From Solibacillus silvestris_B (GTDB lineage: Bacteria; Bacillota; Bacilli; Bacillales_A; Planococcaceae): a stretch of DNA of 64,000 nucleotides. The translations under genes were made by a program, and so were the position numbers. The notes under the pieces are model-generated. The model was given only the letters and a program-made list of their open reading frames with translations, was not told the DNA's origin and ran no database searches. Location: assembly GCF_051967575.1 (NCBI RefSeq), contig NZ_JBQCJW010000012.1, positions 44,220-108,219 on the forward strand, in the 5' to 3' direction. Shown here piece after piece: positions 8,002 to 16,402 of the stretch; positions within the stretch are counted from its first letter, which is position 1; every line of letters starts with the position of its first letter.

Positions 8002-8658
8002 TTAAACTTTCTTGATATACTCATATACTTCTTTAGTTTGTATATTAAGCAGTTGCGAAATTTCCGTTAATTTCTTCCCTTCTTTTTTCATTTTCTGAAT
8101 TTTTGTCTTTAATGATTCTTCGTATTCTTCGGCGATTTCAAATAATGGATTCAATAAAGATTCCCATATATCCAAATCAGCATATTCGTCTTTTTCAGAA
8201 AAATTATTTAGCAACGCTCTCAATTCCTTATTTTGTATAGTTCGTTTCCCATTCACTATTCCCTTTTCAGTAAGGAAACCAGCAATATCTTTTAAAATAT
8301 AAAAAAAGGATTCCATTGAATTTGCAAGGAAACTGCCAGCACCCCAGCTGCCCATTCCATGCATCAGAATTGATACGGGACATCCATTTTCATTCAATTC
8401 AATAATAATCGGATCTCCACACATAGTTTCATATGCAATAACTATCCAATAATCATCCCAACTGTGCTTCTCATCGGTCACAAGAGAGTTTCCATCAGAA
8501 TCAATGCTATATCCGATTTGATATTCAGCCAATTGTTCAAAAGGAAAAACTTCAAAATTTACGTAATTCTTAATTTTTTTATATTCTAGGTTGATGAATG
8601 CTAGATTTTTCTTAATTTCTGCTTTTTGATGATAAGAATAAAACTTTGTTAAGGACAA
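8002..8658 (-). CDS. SMI1/KNR4 (SUKH) family protein
   Basis: This 218-residue protein fits the SUKH superfamily: an N-terminal region, then HSWDDYWIVIAYETMCGDPIIIEL and a later G-rich turn (HGMGSWGAGSFLANS), then a helix where the family has SFFYIL. Many SUKH proteins are immunity partners of secreted toxins; others are cell-wall or signalling proteins. No toxin gene is next to it. Residues about 190-218 (KLTEISQLLNIQTKEVYEYIKK in the helix-turn-helix style) look like a small DNA-binding tail, which is unusual. The start is TTG at 8658 with a GGGAGTG site. Confidence 0.65.
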   Translation of the reverse strand: MSLTKFYSYHQKAEIKKNLAFINLEYKKIKNYVNFEVFPFEQLAEYQIGYSIDSDGNSLVTDEKHSWDDYWIVIAYETMCGDPIIIELNENGCPVSILMHGMGSWGAGSFLANSMESFFYILKDIAGFLTEKGIVNGKRTIQNKELRALLNNFSEKDEYADLDIWESLLNPLFEIAEEYEESLKTKIQKMKKEGKKLTEISQLLNIQTKEVYEYIKKV

Positions 8659-8885
8659 ATTTTTTACACTCCCATTCTCACTTTATATTTGCCGTCATTT
8701 TTAAGGCAAAACTGTTATTAATAAACCGCAGCGAATGTCTAGGTTTATCCCCAAACGAAACGCCGTATATTATAGCACCTTTCTTATATAACAAATATTT
8801 GGATGAAGATGGTTTTAATCAATCTTTATTTCAATCTTTGAATTTAATTAAAAGACTGTCAGTATGCTTATTTTTTTCCATTTCT
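8659..8885. other. intergenic region with possible gene remnants
   Basis: A plus-strand frame (8646-8891) contains a protein-like stretch (NETPYIIAPFLYNKYLDEDG) but has no ribosome site and runs across the start of the SUKH gene. It may be a gene remnant; I do not call it a gene. Confidence 0.3.
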
Positions 8886-9101
8886 CTATAATAACGCGTT
8901 TCGATATCTTAAACTATTTTGCGGCAATGTAAATATTCCCTGCTCCAATTCATCCAGTACACGATAAAATGTTTCATATGCCAGCTCATACTGCTGTGGT
9001 GTAATCCAATTTTTTTCAAGCGCTTGCTGTAATTCGCCTTCATCCTTTTTAATCACTTCACCGGTCGGCAGCACTATAATATCTAAAAACAAATCCTCCA
9101 T
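8886..9101 (-). pseudogene. truncated DUF402 protein, C-terminal part only
   Basis: The 71 encoded residues match the end of DUF402-type proteins: DLFLDIIVLPTGEV, then DEGELQQAL and ITPQQYELAYETF. These proteins, some of which are nucleoside phosphatases or RNA-associated, are normally about 150-180 residues with a beta-barrel N-terminal half. Here that half is absent, and no ribosome site precedes the ATG at 9101. I treat it as a 5'-truncated remnant; the family match is from memory. Confidence 0.55.
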
Positions 9102-9141
9102 AAAATCATTTCAATACACCCTATATTAACCTCTGCATAGC

Positions 9142-9175
9142 TAAAAGGACGAAAATCCAAATCATTTTCGTCCTC
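9142..9175 (-). terminator. terminator of the ROK gene
   Basis: Stem GGACGAAAAT (9147-9156) with ATTTTCGTCC (9164-9173) is followed on the minus strand by TTTTAG, directly after the ROK stop codon. Confidence 0.85.
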
Positions 9176-9180
9176 TATTT

Positions 9181-10338
9181 TTATACTTCCATTTCAGCTT
9201 TTTGCACAAACATGGCCGCACCCTTTACTACACCGATTGTATTCAGCTCAGAAAATTTGATCTGTATGTCCGGTCCAATTTCACGCCAAATATGCTTTTC
9301 GCACTTTGCCAGAAGTATTTGCTGCATTGCCGGATTATTATCAAGCACTTCCCCTGATACAATGATTTCGTCCGGCTCATAAACACAAATCAAGTTGTTG
9401 ATCGTAATCGATAAGTATGTGGCAACATGTTCAATAACTGTCATTGCCCAGGACTGATTTTCATGTATCCCTTCCACGATTTTTTCCAGCGTATTGTAAA
9501 TTGGCTGTTCATGGACAGGAATGAGTGCACGTAATGCCGATTCGCGCAAATAAAGTGATAGGCATCCTCGATTTCCACAGCTGCAAGTCTCGCCAAACGG
9601 GGAAATCGTAAAATGATTAATTTCCCCTGCGTTGTTTTTGAGACCTCGGTAAATTTCCCCGTTCAGCATAATCGCGGCACCAGTACCACTCCCAACTCCG
9701 ATTAAAATGCTGTTTTTTTGCACTGGATCTGCAAATGCAGCCGATTCCGCAACAATTTGCATTTTTAATTCATTGTCGATGACGATAGGACATTGGAAAT
9801 GGTTCTCCAAATCTGCTTGAATCGGTCTATTTTTCCACTTCAATTGCTCTGAAATAAGAACAATGCCTTGCTGTTGATCGATTCGGCCAGGTATTCCAAT
9901 CCCGATCCCCAGCAAATTGTCTGACTGTATTTCATTTTTCTGGATGAAATGACGAAGTTCAAACACAAGCATCTCCACTACACTTTCATAGTGTTCAATA
10001 TGTTGAAGCGGAATTTCAATGAAATCAACGAGTTCGCAAATAAAGTTCAGAAGCCCCATGCGAAATTTCGTACGGTCAATTTCTATCCCGATTGAATAAC
10101 GCGCTGCAGGGTTTAAATTAATTAATGTCGGTCGCCTTCCAATTGCGGTTTCTTCGCTCATTGCTTCTATTATAAAGTTTTCCTCAATAAGTTCCTGCAC
10201 AATGCGCGTAATTGTTGTTGGACTCATTTTAGTGATTTTCGCTAATTGAATTCTGGAAATTGGTTCATGATTCCGTATCATATCAAGCACAACTTTCCGA
10301 TTTTGCTTCTTCATTTGCACTTGATCTTGCTTTAACAT
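9181..10338 (-). CDS. ROK-family transcriptional regulator (XylR/NagC type)
   Basis: This 385-residue protein has an N-terminal winged helix-turn-helix (about 10-70, ISRIQLAKITKMSPTTITRIV) and a ROK sugar-kinase-like domain (about 85-380). The ATP/sugar motif GVGSGTGAAIMLNGEIYRG and the zinc motif CSCGNRGCL (about 248-256) are present. Such proteins repress sugar catabolic genes and release DNA on binding a sugar. An AGAGGTGA site precedes the ATG. A perfect palindrome at 10357-10374 lies just upstream, probably its own operator. It follows the importer/oxidoreductase genes on the same strand and is the likely regulator of that unit. Confidence 0.9.
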   Translation of the reverse strand: MLKQDQVQMKKQNRKVVLDMIRNHEPISRIQLAKITKMSPTTITRIVQELIEENFIIEAMSEETAIGRRPTLINLNPAARYSIGIEIDRTKFRMGLLNFICELVDFIEIPLQHIEHYESVVEMLVFELRHFIQKNEIQSDNLLGIGIGIPGRIDQQQGIVLISEQLKWKNRPIQADLENHFQCPIVIDNELKMQIVAESAAFADPVQKNSILIGVGSGTGAAIMLNGEIYRGLKNNAGEINHFTISPFGETCSCGNRGCLSLYLRESALRALIPVHEQPIYNTLEKIVEGIHENQSWAMTVIEHVATYLSITINNLICVYEPDEIIVSGEVLDNNPAMQQILLAKCEKHIWREIGPDIQIKFSELNTIGVVKGAAMFVQKAEMEV

Positions 10339-10356
10339 GTTCGCGTCACCTCTTTA

Positions 10357-10374
10357 TTTATACATCTGTATAAA
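10357..10374. promoter_or_regulatory. candidate ROK operator
   Basis: TTTATACA-TC-TGTATAAA is a perfect 8+2+8 palindrome 19 bases before the ROK start codon. The position suggests autoregulation; binding is inferred, not shown. I did not find a clear second copy upstream of the importer operon. Confidence 0.55.
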
Positions 10375-10514
10375 TTTTACTGTCTTTAAAATACCCTGTA
10401 TAGGACATTTTTTGATTAAGTGTGAACGATTTTAAAATTGCTGCATAAGACTATGCGAGCTTTTGTATGTTAGTTGAACCATGTACACCATTTTCATCTC
10501 AATGCATGAACCGC

Positions 10515-11591
10515 TTATATTGTCGTTTCGAGCTCGTAATGCACTTCTTTGCCTGTTGCGGCAGATGTATATATGCCATCAAGTATTTTCATAATTTCCA
10601 CTCCATCTTCAACCGGCGCTTCAGATGATTTGTTGTGAATGCATGCTTCAACAAAACTATCAATCTCGCTTTGGAATGCGGCATTGAAATCAAATGTCAA
10701 ATGGTCGATTTGCGGATGCATATTTAAAATCGTATCGAATTCCTCCGTCACAATTTTCAGCTCTGGCTCAAGCTCGGCACCGCCCTTTGTTCCGAACAAT
10801 TTCACGCTGATCTCATCTTTCGTTGCATGCAGGGTAAATGAGACATCGACCATTAACGATGCGCCATTTTCAAATGTAATAATGGCATTCGCCAAATCCT
10901 CCACTGTGTTTTGTGATGCATCATAGTCTGCAGCTTTATAAAATGACAAGTTTTTCACATTGCTGCGGTTGCCTAAATGATGGTACGTATTGCCCGAAAC
11001 CTTCACGACTTTCGGTTTCCCCATCAAGTACCAGCAAATATCGATAATATGCACCCCAAGATCGATTAATGGCCCACCGCCTGAACGCTCCACATCTGCA
11101 AACCAGCCCCCCGGATTGCCCAGTCGACGTGTGCATGTAGCTTTCGCATAGTAAATATCCCCTAAACGCCCGGCTTCGATGAATTGCTTTAACACTTTTG
11201 TATTCGTCGCAAAACGTCTAACATAACCAACTTGAAACACTTTTTGTGCCATTTGCGCAGCTTGCTGGATATTTAAGCTTTGTTCATACGTAAGCGCAAT
11301 CGGCTTTTCCACCAATACATGCTTGCCGCTTTGTAAAATTTTTATGGAAAAATCAGCATGGGTATTATTCCATGTACAAATGCTTACCGCATCAAGCTCG
11401 TTGTCGTTCAATAAATCATCGAGCGCAGCATACACTTTTTTTGCTCCAAACTGCTCTGCCTTTTCCTTGGCGCGCTCTATTGATAAATCATAGACGCCAT
11501 ATAGCTCTGCCTGCTCATTTTTTTCATAGGAGCCTAAGTGGAATTCTGAAATGGACCCTGTTCCAATAACGGCTACTTTCAATTTGCTCAT
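10515..11591 (-). CDS. Gfo/Idh/MocA-family NAD(P)-dependent oxidoreductase
   Basis: This 358-residue enzyme has an N-terminal Rossmann domain (VAVIGTGSISEFH, about 5-17) and the family's HVLVEKPIALT motif near residue 95, whose Lys acts in catalysis. The C-terminal domain has GGGPLIDLGVHIIDICWYL (given as a site near 175), typical of the substrate side. Members oxidise or reduce sugars, inositols and sugar acids. ATG 11591 overlaps the stop of the upstream isomerase gene (ATGA) and has a GGAGG site, so the pair is translated together. The substrate is unknown. Confidence 0.9.
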   Translation of the reverse strand: MSKLKVAVIGTGSISEFHLGSYEKNEQAELYGVYDLSIERAKEKAEQFGAKKVYAALDDLLNDNELDAVSICTWNNTHADFSIKILQSGKHVLVEKPIALTYEQSLNIQQAAQMAQKVFQVGYVRRFATNTKVLKQFIEAGRLGDIYYAKATCTRRLGNPGGWFADVERSGGGPLIDLGVHIIDICWYLMGKPKVVKVSGNTYHHLGNRSNVKNLSFYKAADYDASQNTVEDLANAIITFENGASLMVDVSFTLHATKDEISVKLFGTKGGAELEPELKIVTEEFDTILNMHPQIDHLTFDFNAAFQSEIDSFVEACIHNKSSEAPVEDGVEIMKILDGIYTSAATGKEVHYELETTI

Positions 11592-12484
11592 ACATTCACT
11601 TCCTCCGCAATTTCGCATTCATTCCATAAACGGCGTAAATTATCCATGCCTAATCTCGACCCTAATGTGCAGTCTTCCATCCCCTCGAATTCTACAATCA
11701 AATAGCCGTCATAGCCTGAACCTTTAACAATTTTAATGATTTCCCGCATATTGATGTCGCCGTGTCCGATAATGGCACCGCGAATATAGTTGTCCTGCAC
11801 TGTTCTAAACCATTCGCCGCCGCCTGGGTTCTCATAGTATGGGCGAATGTAAAAGTCTTTGAAATGCACCCGTGCCGCATATGGAATATTCTTTTTCACG
11901 CCTACCAATGGTTCTTCATCGATACATAGGAAATTGCCGATATCCAGCGTCGTTTTGAAATTGTCGCGATTAACAGCATGGATGATTGACTGGACACGGT
12001 CACTTGATTGCACATTGAAGCCATGGTTTTCAATTGTCGTCGTGATGCCGAATTGCTTCGCATAATCTGCAAGCAGTTGACTGCCGCGCACCATTTTATC
12101 AAAATGCTCATTGTAATAATGAATGGTCATATCTTCTTTCGGAATCGTAAATAGTGTAACATCATGGCGCAATACTTTAATGCCCATGAAATGGATGACG
12201 TCGATATGTTTTTTCAGCCGCTCAACTTCCTCCAGCAGCGCCTCTTCCGTTTCTTGAACGAAATTCGCCGGCAATGAATAGCCCGATAACTCCAATCCGA
12301 GCTCTTCCGCAGTATCTTTAATTTTTTGTGCAAGCTCATAATTATCGACTACCGAAAATTCATACGGCACCAATTCCACATGCTCCCCGCCGTTTTCTTT
12401 CACCCAGTGCAATACATCGATGACATCCATTTCACCATCGCGCATTTTCTTCACCAAACTATACGTGCTTAATCCAATTTTCAT
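11588..12484 (-). CDS. TIM-barrel sugar phosphate isomerase/epimerase
   Basis: This 298-residue protein belongs to the xylose-isomerase-like (AP endonuclease family 2) TIM barrels that isomerise or epimerise keto sugars and inositol derivatives. Metal-binding residues are visible: TIENHG (near 150), TLDIGNF (near 180), HFKDFY (near 210) and LIVEFEG near the end. The second Met (12484) is chosen because AAAGGAG is nine bases upstream of it, while the first ATG directly abuts that site. It overlaps the following oxidoreductase by four bases and follows the importer operon, which points to a sugar-like substrate. Confidence 0.87.
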   Translation of the reverse strand: MKIGLSTYSLVKKMRDGEMDVIDVLHWVKENGGEHVELVPYEFSVVDNYELAQKIKDTAEELGLELSGYSLPANFVQETEEALLEEVERLKKHIDVIHFMGIKVLRHDVTLFTIPKEDMTIHYYNEHFDKMVRGSQLLADYAKQFGITTTIENHGFNVQSSDRVQSIIHAVNRDNFKTTLDIGNFLCIDEEPLVGVKKNIPYAARVHFKDFYIRPYYENPGGGEWFRTVQDNYIRGAIIGHGDINMREIIKIVKGSGYDGYLIVEFEGMEDCTLGSRLGMDNLRRLWNECEIAEEVNV

Positions 12485-12510
12485 ATTTTCCATCTCCTTT
12501 TATGCAATGT

Positions 12511-13503
12511 TTATACTTGTGCCTGCTCTTTTATTCCATTCATTAAATGGCACGCAACTGCTTGTTTGCCGTTCACTTGCTCCATCACCGGAATGTCCTT
12601 TTTGCAAATATCCATCGCATACGGGCATCTCGTATGGAATGTACAGCCGCTTGGCGGATTTTTCGGATTCGGGATATCCCCTTTCAGAATAATCTTCTCG
12701 CGGCGAAGTGTCGGGTCGGCTATCGGCACAGAGGATAAAAGAGCCTGTGTATATGGATGCTGCGGGTTATTGAATATCGCATCCTTCTCGCCCTGCTCGA
12801 CAATGGTGCCTAAATACATCACCCCGACCCGATGGCTAATATGTTCAACAACGCTTAAATCATGTGAAATAAACAAATACGATAAATTGAATTCCTGCTG
12901 CAATCTTTTCAATAAATTCAGTATTTGCGATTGGATCGATACATCGAGCGCCGATACTGGTTCATCAGCAATGATCAGTTTCGGTTTAGTGATCAATGCC
13001 CGGGCAATGCCAATCCGCTGACGCTGCCCTCCACTGAATTCATGGGCATAGCGGTTTGCCTGCTCGACATTCAGCCCTACTACTTCCAGCATTTCATAAA
13101 CTAGTCTTTCGCGCTCCTGTTTCGAAAACTTCGTATGAATGACTAGGGGCTCCGCGATTAAATCCTTCACCTTCATCCTCGGATTCAACGATGCATAAGG
13201 GTCTTGGAAAATCATTTGAACCGTTTCACGTAATTCGGTCAGCTCGCCATACTTTGCGTTTGCCACATCTTGACCGTTTACTAGTATTTTTCCTGCCGTC
13301 GGATCGATAAGCCTTGTAATTAAACGTCCTGTCGTTGATTTTCCGCAGCCGCTTTCGCCAACGAGACTAAATGTTTCGCCTTGCTTAATGTCAAATGATA
13401 CATCGACCACCGCATTGACGAATTCCTTTTTTTCGAATAAGCCACCCCCAACCTGAAATTGCTTTTTCAAGTTCTGAACAGAAATAATGCTAGCCATGTA
13501 CAT
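12511..13503 (-). CDS. Opp/Dpp-type ABC transporter ATP-binding protein (OppF-like)
   Basis: This 330-residue cytoplasmic ATPase energises uptake by the importer encoded just upstream. It has Walker A GESGCGKST, signature LSGGQRQR-type EFSGGQRQRIGIARAL, Walker B LIIADEPVSALD and the C-terminal Opp/Dpp extension with a Cys-rich motif (CTFHTRCPYAMDICK), where an iron-sulfur cluster is known in some homologues. It is the partner of the OppD-like gene, whose 3' end it overlaps by 14 bases. An AAGGAAG site lies before the ATG at 13503; an ATG two codons later is also possible. Confidence 0.92.
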   Translation of the reverse strand: MYMASIISVQNLKKQFQVGGGLFEKKEFVNAVVDVSFDIKQGETFSLVGESGCGKSTTGRLITRLIDPTAGKILVNGQDVANAKYGELTELRETVQMIFQDPYASLNPRMKVKDLIAEPLVIHTKFSKQERERLVYEMLEVVGLNVEQANRYAHEFSGGQRQRIGIARALITKPKLIIADEPVSALDVSIQSQILNLLKRLQQEFNLSYLFISHDLSVVEHISHRVGVMYLGTIVEQGEKDAIFNNPQHPYTQALLSSVPIADPTLRREKIILKGDIPNPKNPPSGCTFHTRCPYAMDICKKDIPVMEQVNGKQAVACHLMNGIKEQAQV

Positions 13504-14485
13504 GATTCACTTCCTTTGCCTCATAAAGCCAACAAGCACATTTCGCCTGGGATCCGACTTCATGCATTGCCGGCTCCTGCTTTAAACAAATATTCATTGC
13601 CATTTCACAGCGTGGCGCGAATTTGCATCCTGCCGGCATATTCATTGGTGATGGCACTTGCCCTTTAATTGAATCAAGCTCATCCTTGCTTTCGCCTAGC
13701 TTCGGAACAGATGCGATCAACCCTTTCGTATACGGATGCTTTGGATTTGCAAACAATTCAAAGACCGTTGCCTCTTCAACTACTTCGCCGGCATACATGA
13801 CAACGACACGGTCACACATTTCCGCCACAACCCCTAAGTCATGGGTAATCAATAAAATGGCTGTATCATTTTCTTCCTTCAGCTTTTTCATAAGCTGCAA
13901 AATCTGAGCCTGAATTGTTACATCGAGCGCCGTTGTTGGCTCATCTGCAATGAGCAGGCTTGGATGACATGCCATTGCCATCGCAATCATGACACGCTGC
14001 CTCATCCCGCCGGATAACTGGTGTGGATGCTCGTGCATAATCTCCTCTGCCCGGCCGATTCCCACTTTTTCCAGCATATCGACTGCATGCAGCACTGCTC
14101 GCTTTTTGTCGTAGCCTAAATGCAATCGAATGACTTCGGTTAGCTGCTTTCCGATTTTCATCACTGGATTTAACGACGTCATCGGCTCTTGGAATATCAT
14201 CGACAGATTTTTGCCGCGCAGCTTCCGCAATTCTTTTTCGGAAAGTTTCGTCAGCTCTTGATTGTCGAATTTAATGGAACCAGCATCAATCGTTCCCGTC
14301 GTGCCGTGGAATAATCGCATTATCGATAAGGAGGTTATGCTTTTGCCACTGCCGGATTCGCCTACTAGCCCGAGCACCTCACCCTTTCGAATCATAAAAT
14401 TGACACCGCGCAAAATTTTGATTTGCTGCCTGTCTCGCTGAAAGGATGTTTCTAACTGGTGTACTTCCAATAATGTTCGTGACAT
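13490..14485 (-). CDS. Opp/Dpp-type ABC transporter ATP-binding protein (OppD-like)
   Basis: This 331-residue ATPase is the second nucleotide-binding subunit of the importer. It has Walker A GESGSGKS, signature LSGGMRQRVMIAMAM, Walker B LLIADEPTTALD and the Opp/Dpp C-terminal Cys motif (CKFAPRCEMAMNIC). The start at 14485 is six bases after a GGGGGG site, while an ATG two codons earlier abuts that site. It lies 12 bases behind the OppC-like permease gene. Confidence 0.92.
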   Translation of the reverse strand: MSRTLLEVHQLETSFQRDRQQIKILRGVNFMIRKGEVLGLVGESGSGKSITSLSIMRLFHGTTGTIDAGSIKFDNQELTKLSEKELRKLRGKNLSMIFQEPMTSLNPVMKIGKQLTEVIRLHLGYDKKRAVLHAVDMLEKVGIGRAEEIMHEHPHQLSGGMRQRVMIAMAMACHPSLLIADEPTTALDVTIQAQILQLMKKLKEENDTAILLITHDLGVVAEMCDRVVVMYAGEVVEEATVFELFANPKHPYTKGLIASVPKLGESKDELDSIKGQVPSPMNMPAGCKFAPRCEMAMNICLKQEPAMHEVGSQAKCACWLYEAKEVNHVHG

Positions 14486-14497
14486 ATACATCCCCCC

Positions 14498-15391
14498 TTA
14501 ACTGTTCTTTGTTTTTGGATCCAGTACATCGCGCAATCCGTCACCGACAAGGTTAAACGCTAACACTGTCAAGAAAATCGCAATTCCCGGCATAATGACA
14601 ACATGTGAGTTCGTTCCCAAGTAATCACGTCCGCTGCTTAGCATGACGCCCCATTCAGGTGTTTCCGGACTTGCCCCCAATCCTAAGAAGCTTAAGCTGG
14701 ATGCCGCCAAAATCGCTGTACCGATACGCATTGTCACAAAGATAATCAGTTCGCTGATCGTTTCAGGGAAAACATGCTTAAAAATAATGCGTGTGCGCGA
14801 TGCCCCCATCGAACGAGCCGCTTCTACATATACATTTTCCTTTGCATTCAGTGTTGCTCCACGAACAAGTCTGGCAAACGAAGGAATACTGAAAATCATT
14901 ACCGCAATAATCACGTTATTAATACCGGGCCCCAAAATCGCCACAATCGCAATCGCCAGCAGCAAATCCGGGAATGAAAACATAATGTCGCAAATACGCA
15001 TAATCAACTTGTCGATCCAGCCCCCGAAATAGCCGCTGATCAATCCTAAAACCGTCCCAAAAATCAGGCCTAAAAAAACGGCGCTGAAACTGACGAGCAG
15101 CGAAATTTTCGTGCCCACTACGAGGCGGCTGAAAATATCGCGGCCATATTCATCGGTGCCGGCAAAATGCGCCGCGCTTGGTCCTTCCAAAATGACATCG
15201 TAATTCGGCTCATAAGGATCGTATTGAACGATATATGGTCCAATAAAAGCGACAACAATTAACAGCAAAATGAACACACTTGCGATGAGCGCGACTTTTT
15301 TGCGCTTAAAATTCGTCCAAAATTCTTTCACAGGAGAATATTCCACGACCGGTTTCACCTGGTCTTTGCTTTCAATAACAGTAGTTGACAT
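14498..15391 (-). CDS. Opp/Dpp-type ABC transporter permease (OppC-like)
   Basis: This 297-residue inner-membrane permease has an N-terminal cytoplasmic segment, a first membrane helix at about 34-55, the OppC-type N domain, and the BPD transporter core with about five helices. The EAA loop is readable as EAARSMGASRTRIIFKHVFP, which contacts the ATPases. The AAGGAGG site before ATG 15391 is strong. Only 12 bases separate it from the upstream permease gene, so the two are co-transcribed. Confidence 0.92.
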   Translation of the reverse strand: MSTTVIESKDQVKPVVEYSPVKEFWTNFKRKKVALIASVFILLLIVVAFIGPYIVQYDPYEPNYDVILEGPSAAHFAGTDEYGRDIFSRLVVGTKISLLVSFSAVFLGLIFGTVLGLISGYFGGWIDKLIMRICDIMFSFPDLLLAIAIVAILGPGINNVIIAVMIFSIPSFARLVRGATLNAKENVYVEAARSMGASRTRIIFKHVFPETISELIIFVTMRIGTAILAASSLSFLGLGASPETPEWGVMLSSGRDYLGTNSHVVIMPGIAIFLTVLAFNLVGDGLRDVLDPKTKNS

Positions 15392-15403
15392 AAGTAAGCC
15401 TCC

Positions 15404-16327
15404 TTATGAATTCAACTGAATTTTCGGATTTAAAATTTTGTATAAAATATCAACAATTAAATTCACCAAAATAAATTCAAAAGCGAAAAGCAAAAGTGCC
15501 GATTGAATTACTGGGTAATCACGAAAAGCAATCGAGTCAATTAATAACCGTCCCATCCCGGGAAAACTAAATACCGTTTCAACAACAACCGAGCCACCTA
15601 ATAAAAAACCAAATTGCAAACCTGCGATTGTCACTACTGAAATGAGCGAATTTCGCAATGCATGCCCAAAAATAACCGTTTTTTCGGAGAGACCTTTGGC
15701 ACGGCTCGTTCTAATATAATCGGCTTGCAATGTTTCCAGCAGCGACGACCTTGTAAAACGTGCAATCATCGACATAATACCCGCCCCAAGTGTAATGGAT
15801 GGCAAAATATAGCTCTTTAAACTGTCGATTCCTCCTGTAGGCAACCATCCTAGCTGCACCGAGAAAAACTGGATTAATAATAGCCCCAGCCAAAAGCCCG
15901 GGATCGAAATGCCCGAAACCGCCACAACCATTCCGAAATAATCGGGCCATTTATTTTTAAACACTGCAGACAGGACACCGATGAGCAAACCAAAAATCGT
16001 TGCCCAAATCATGGCGAAAAAGGTTAAGTATATCGACGGCATAAAACGTGTTTTGAACATATCGATTACTGGTAATCCTGTTGTGAGCGAAGTGCCTAAA
16101 TTTCCTGTTACCATGTTTTTCATATAATCAAAATACTGTGCAACTATTGGTTTGTTGAGCCCTAAATCACGTCGTACATTTTCCACTTCCTCCAATGTCG
16201 CATCTTTACCGGCTACTAAACGTGCAGGGTCACCAGGTATTAAATGAATAAACAAGAAGGTGACAATCGATACGACTATTAAAATCGGAATAATTTCGAC
16301 GATTCTTCGTAAAATAAACCTATGCAT
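15404..16327 (-). CDS. Opp/Dpp-type ABC transporter permease (OppB-like)
   Basis: This 307-residue permease starts with the typical RFILRRIVEIIPILIVVSI helix. It carries the loop LIPGDPARLVAG and an EAA region (ADYIRTSRAKGLSEKTVIFGHALRN, near 200-225) that docks on the ATPase. About six membrane helices are visible. AAAGGGGG precedes ATG 16327. It lies 75 bases after the binding-protein gene. Confidence 0.92.
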   Translation of the reverse strand: MHRFILRRIVEIIPILIVVSIVTFLFIHLIPGDPARLVAGKDATLEEVENVRRDLGLNKPIVAQYFDYMKNMVTGNLGTSLTTGLPVIDMFKTRFMPSIYLTFFAMIWATIFGLLIGVLSAVFKNKWPDYFGMVVAVSGISIPGFWLGLLLIQFFSVQLGWLPTGGIDSLKSYILPSITLGAGIMSMIARFTRSSLLETLQADYIRTSRAKGLSEKTVIFGHALRNSLISVVTIAGLQFGFLLGGSVVVETVFSFPGMGRLLIDSIAFRDYPVIQSALLLFAFEFILVNLIVDILYKILNPKIQLNS

Positions 16328-16402
16328 CGAAATCCCCCTTTCGTTTCAAAAGAAATAGGAGACGGAAGACTATGCTGCCCGCCTCCTTTGAAAGACTCGC
16401 TA

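Noticed and set aside
8646..8891. An 81-residue plus-strand frame
   Set aside because: It has a protein-like middle but no ribosome site and crosses the SUKH gene start. At most it is a remnant.
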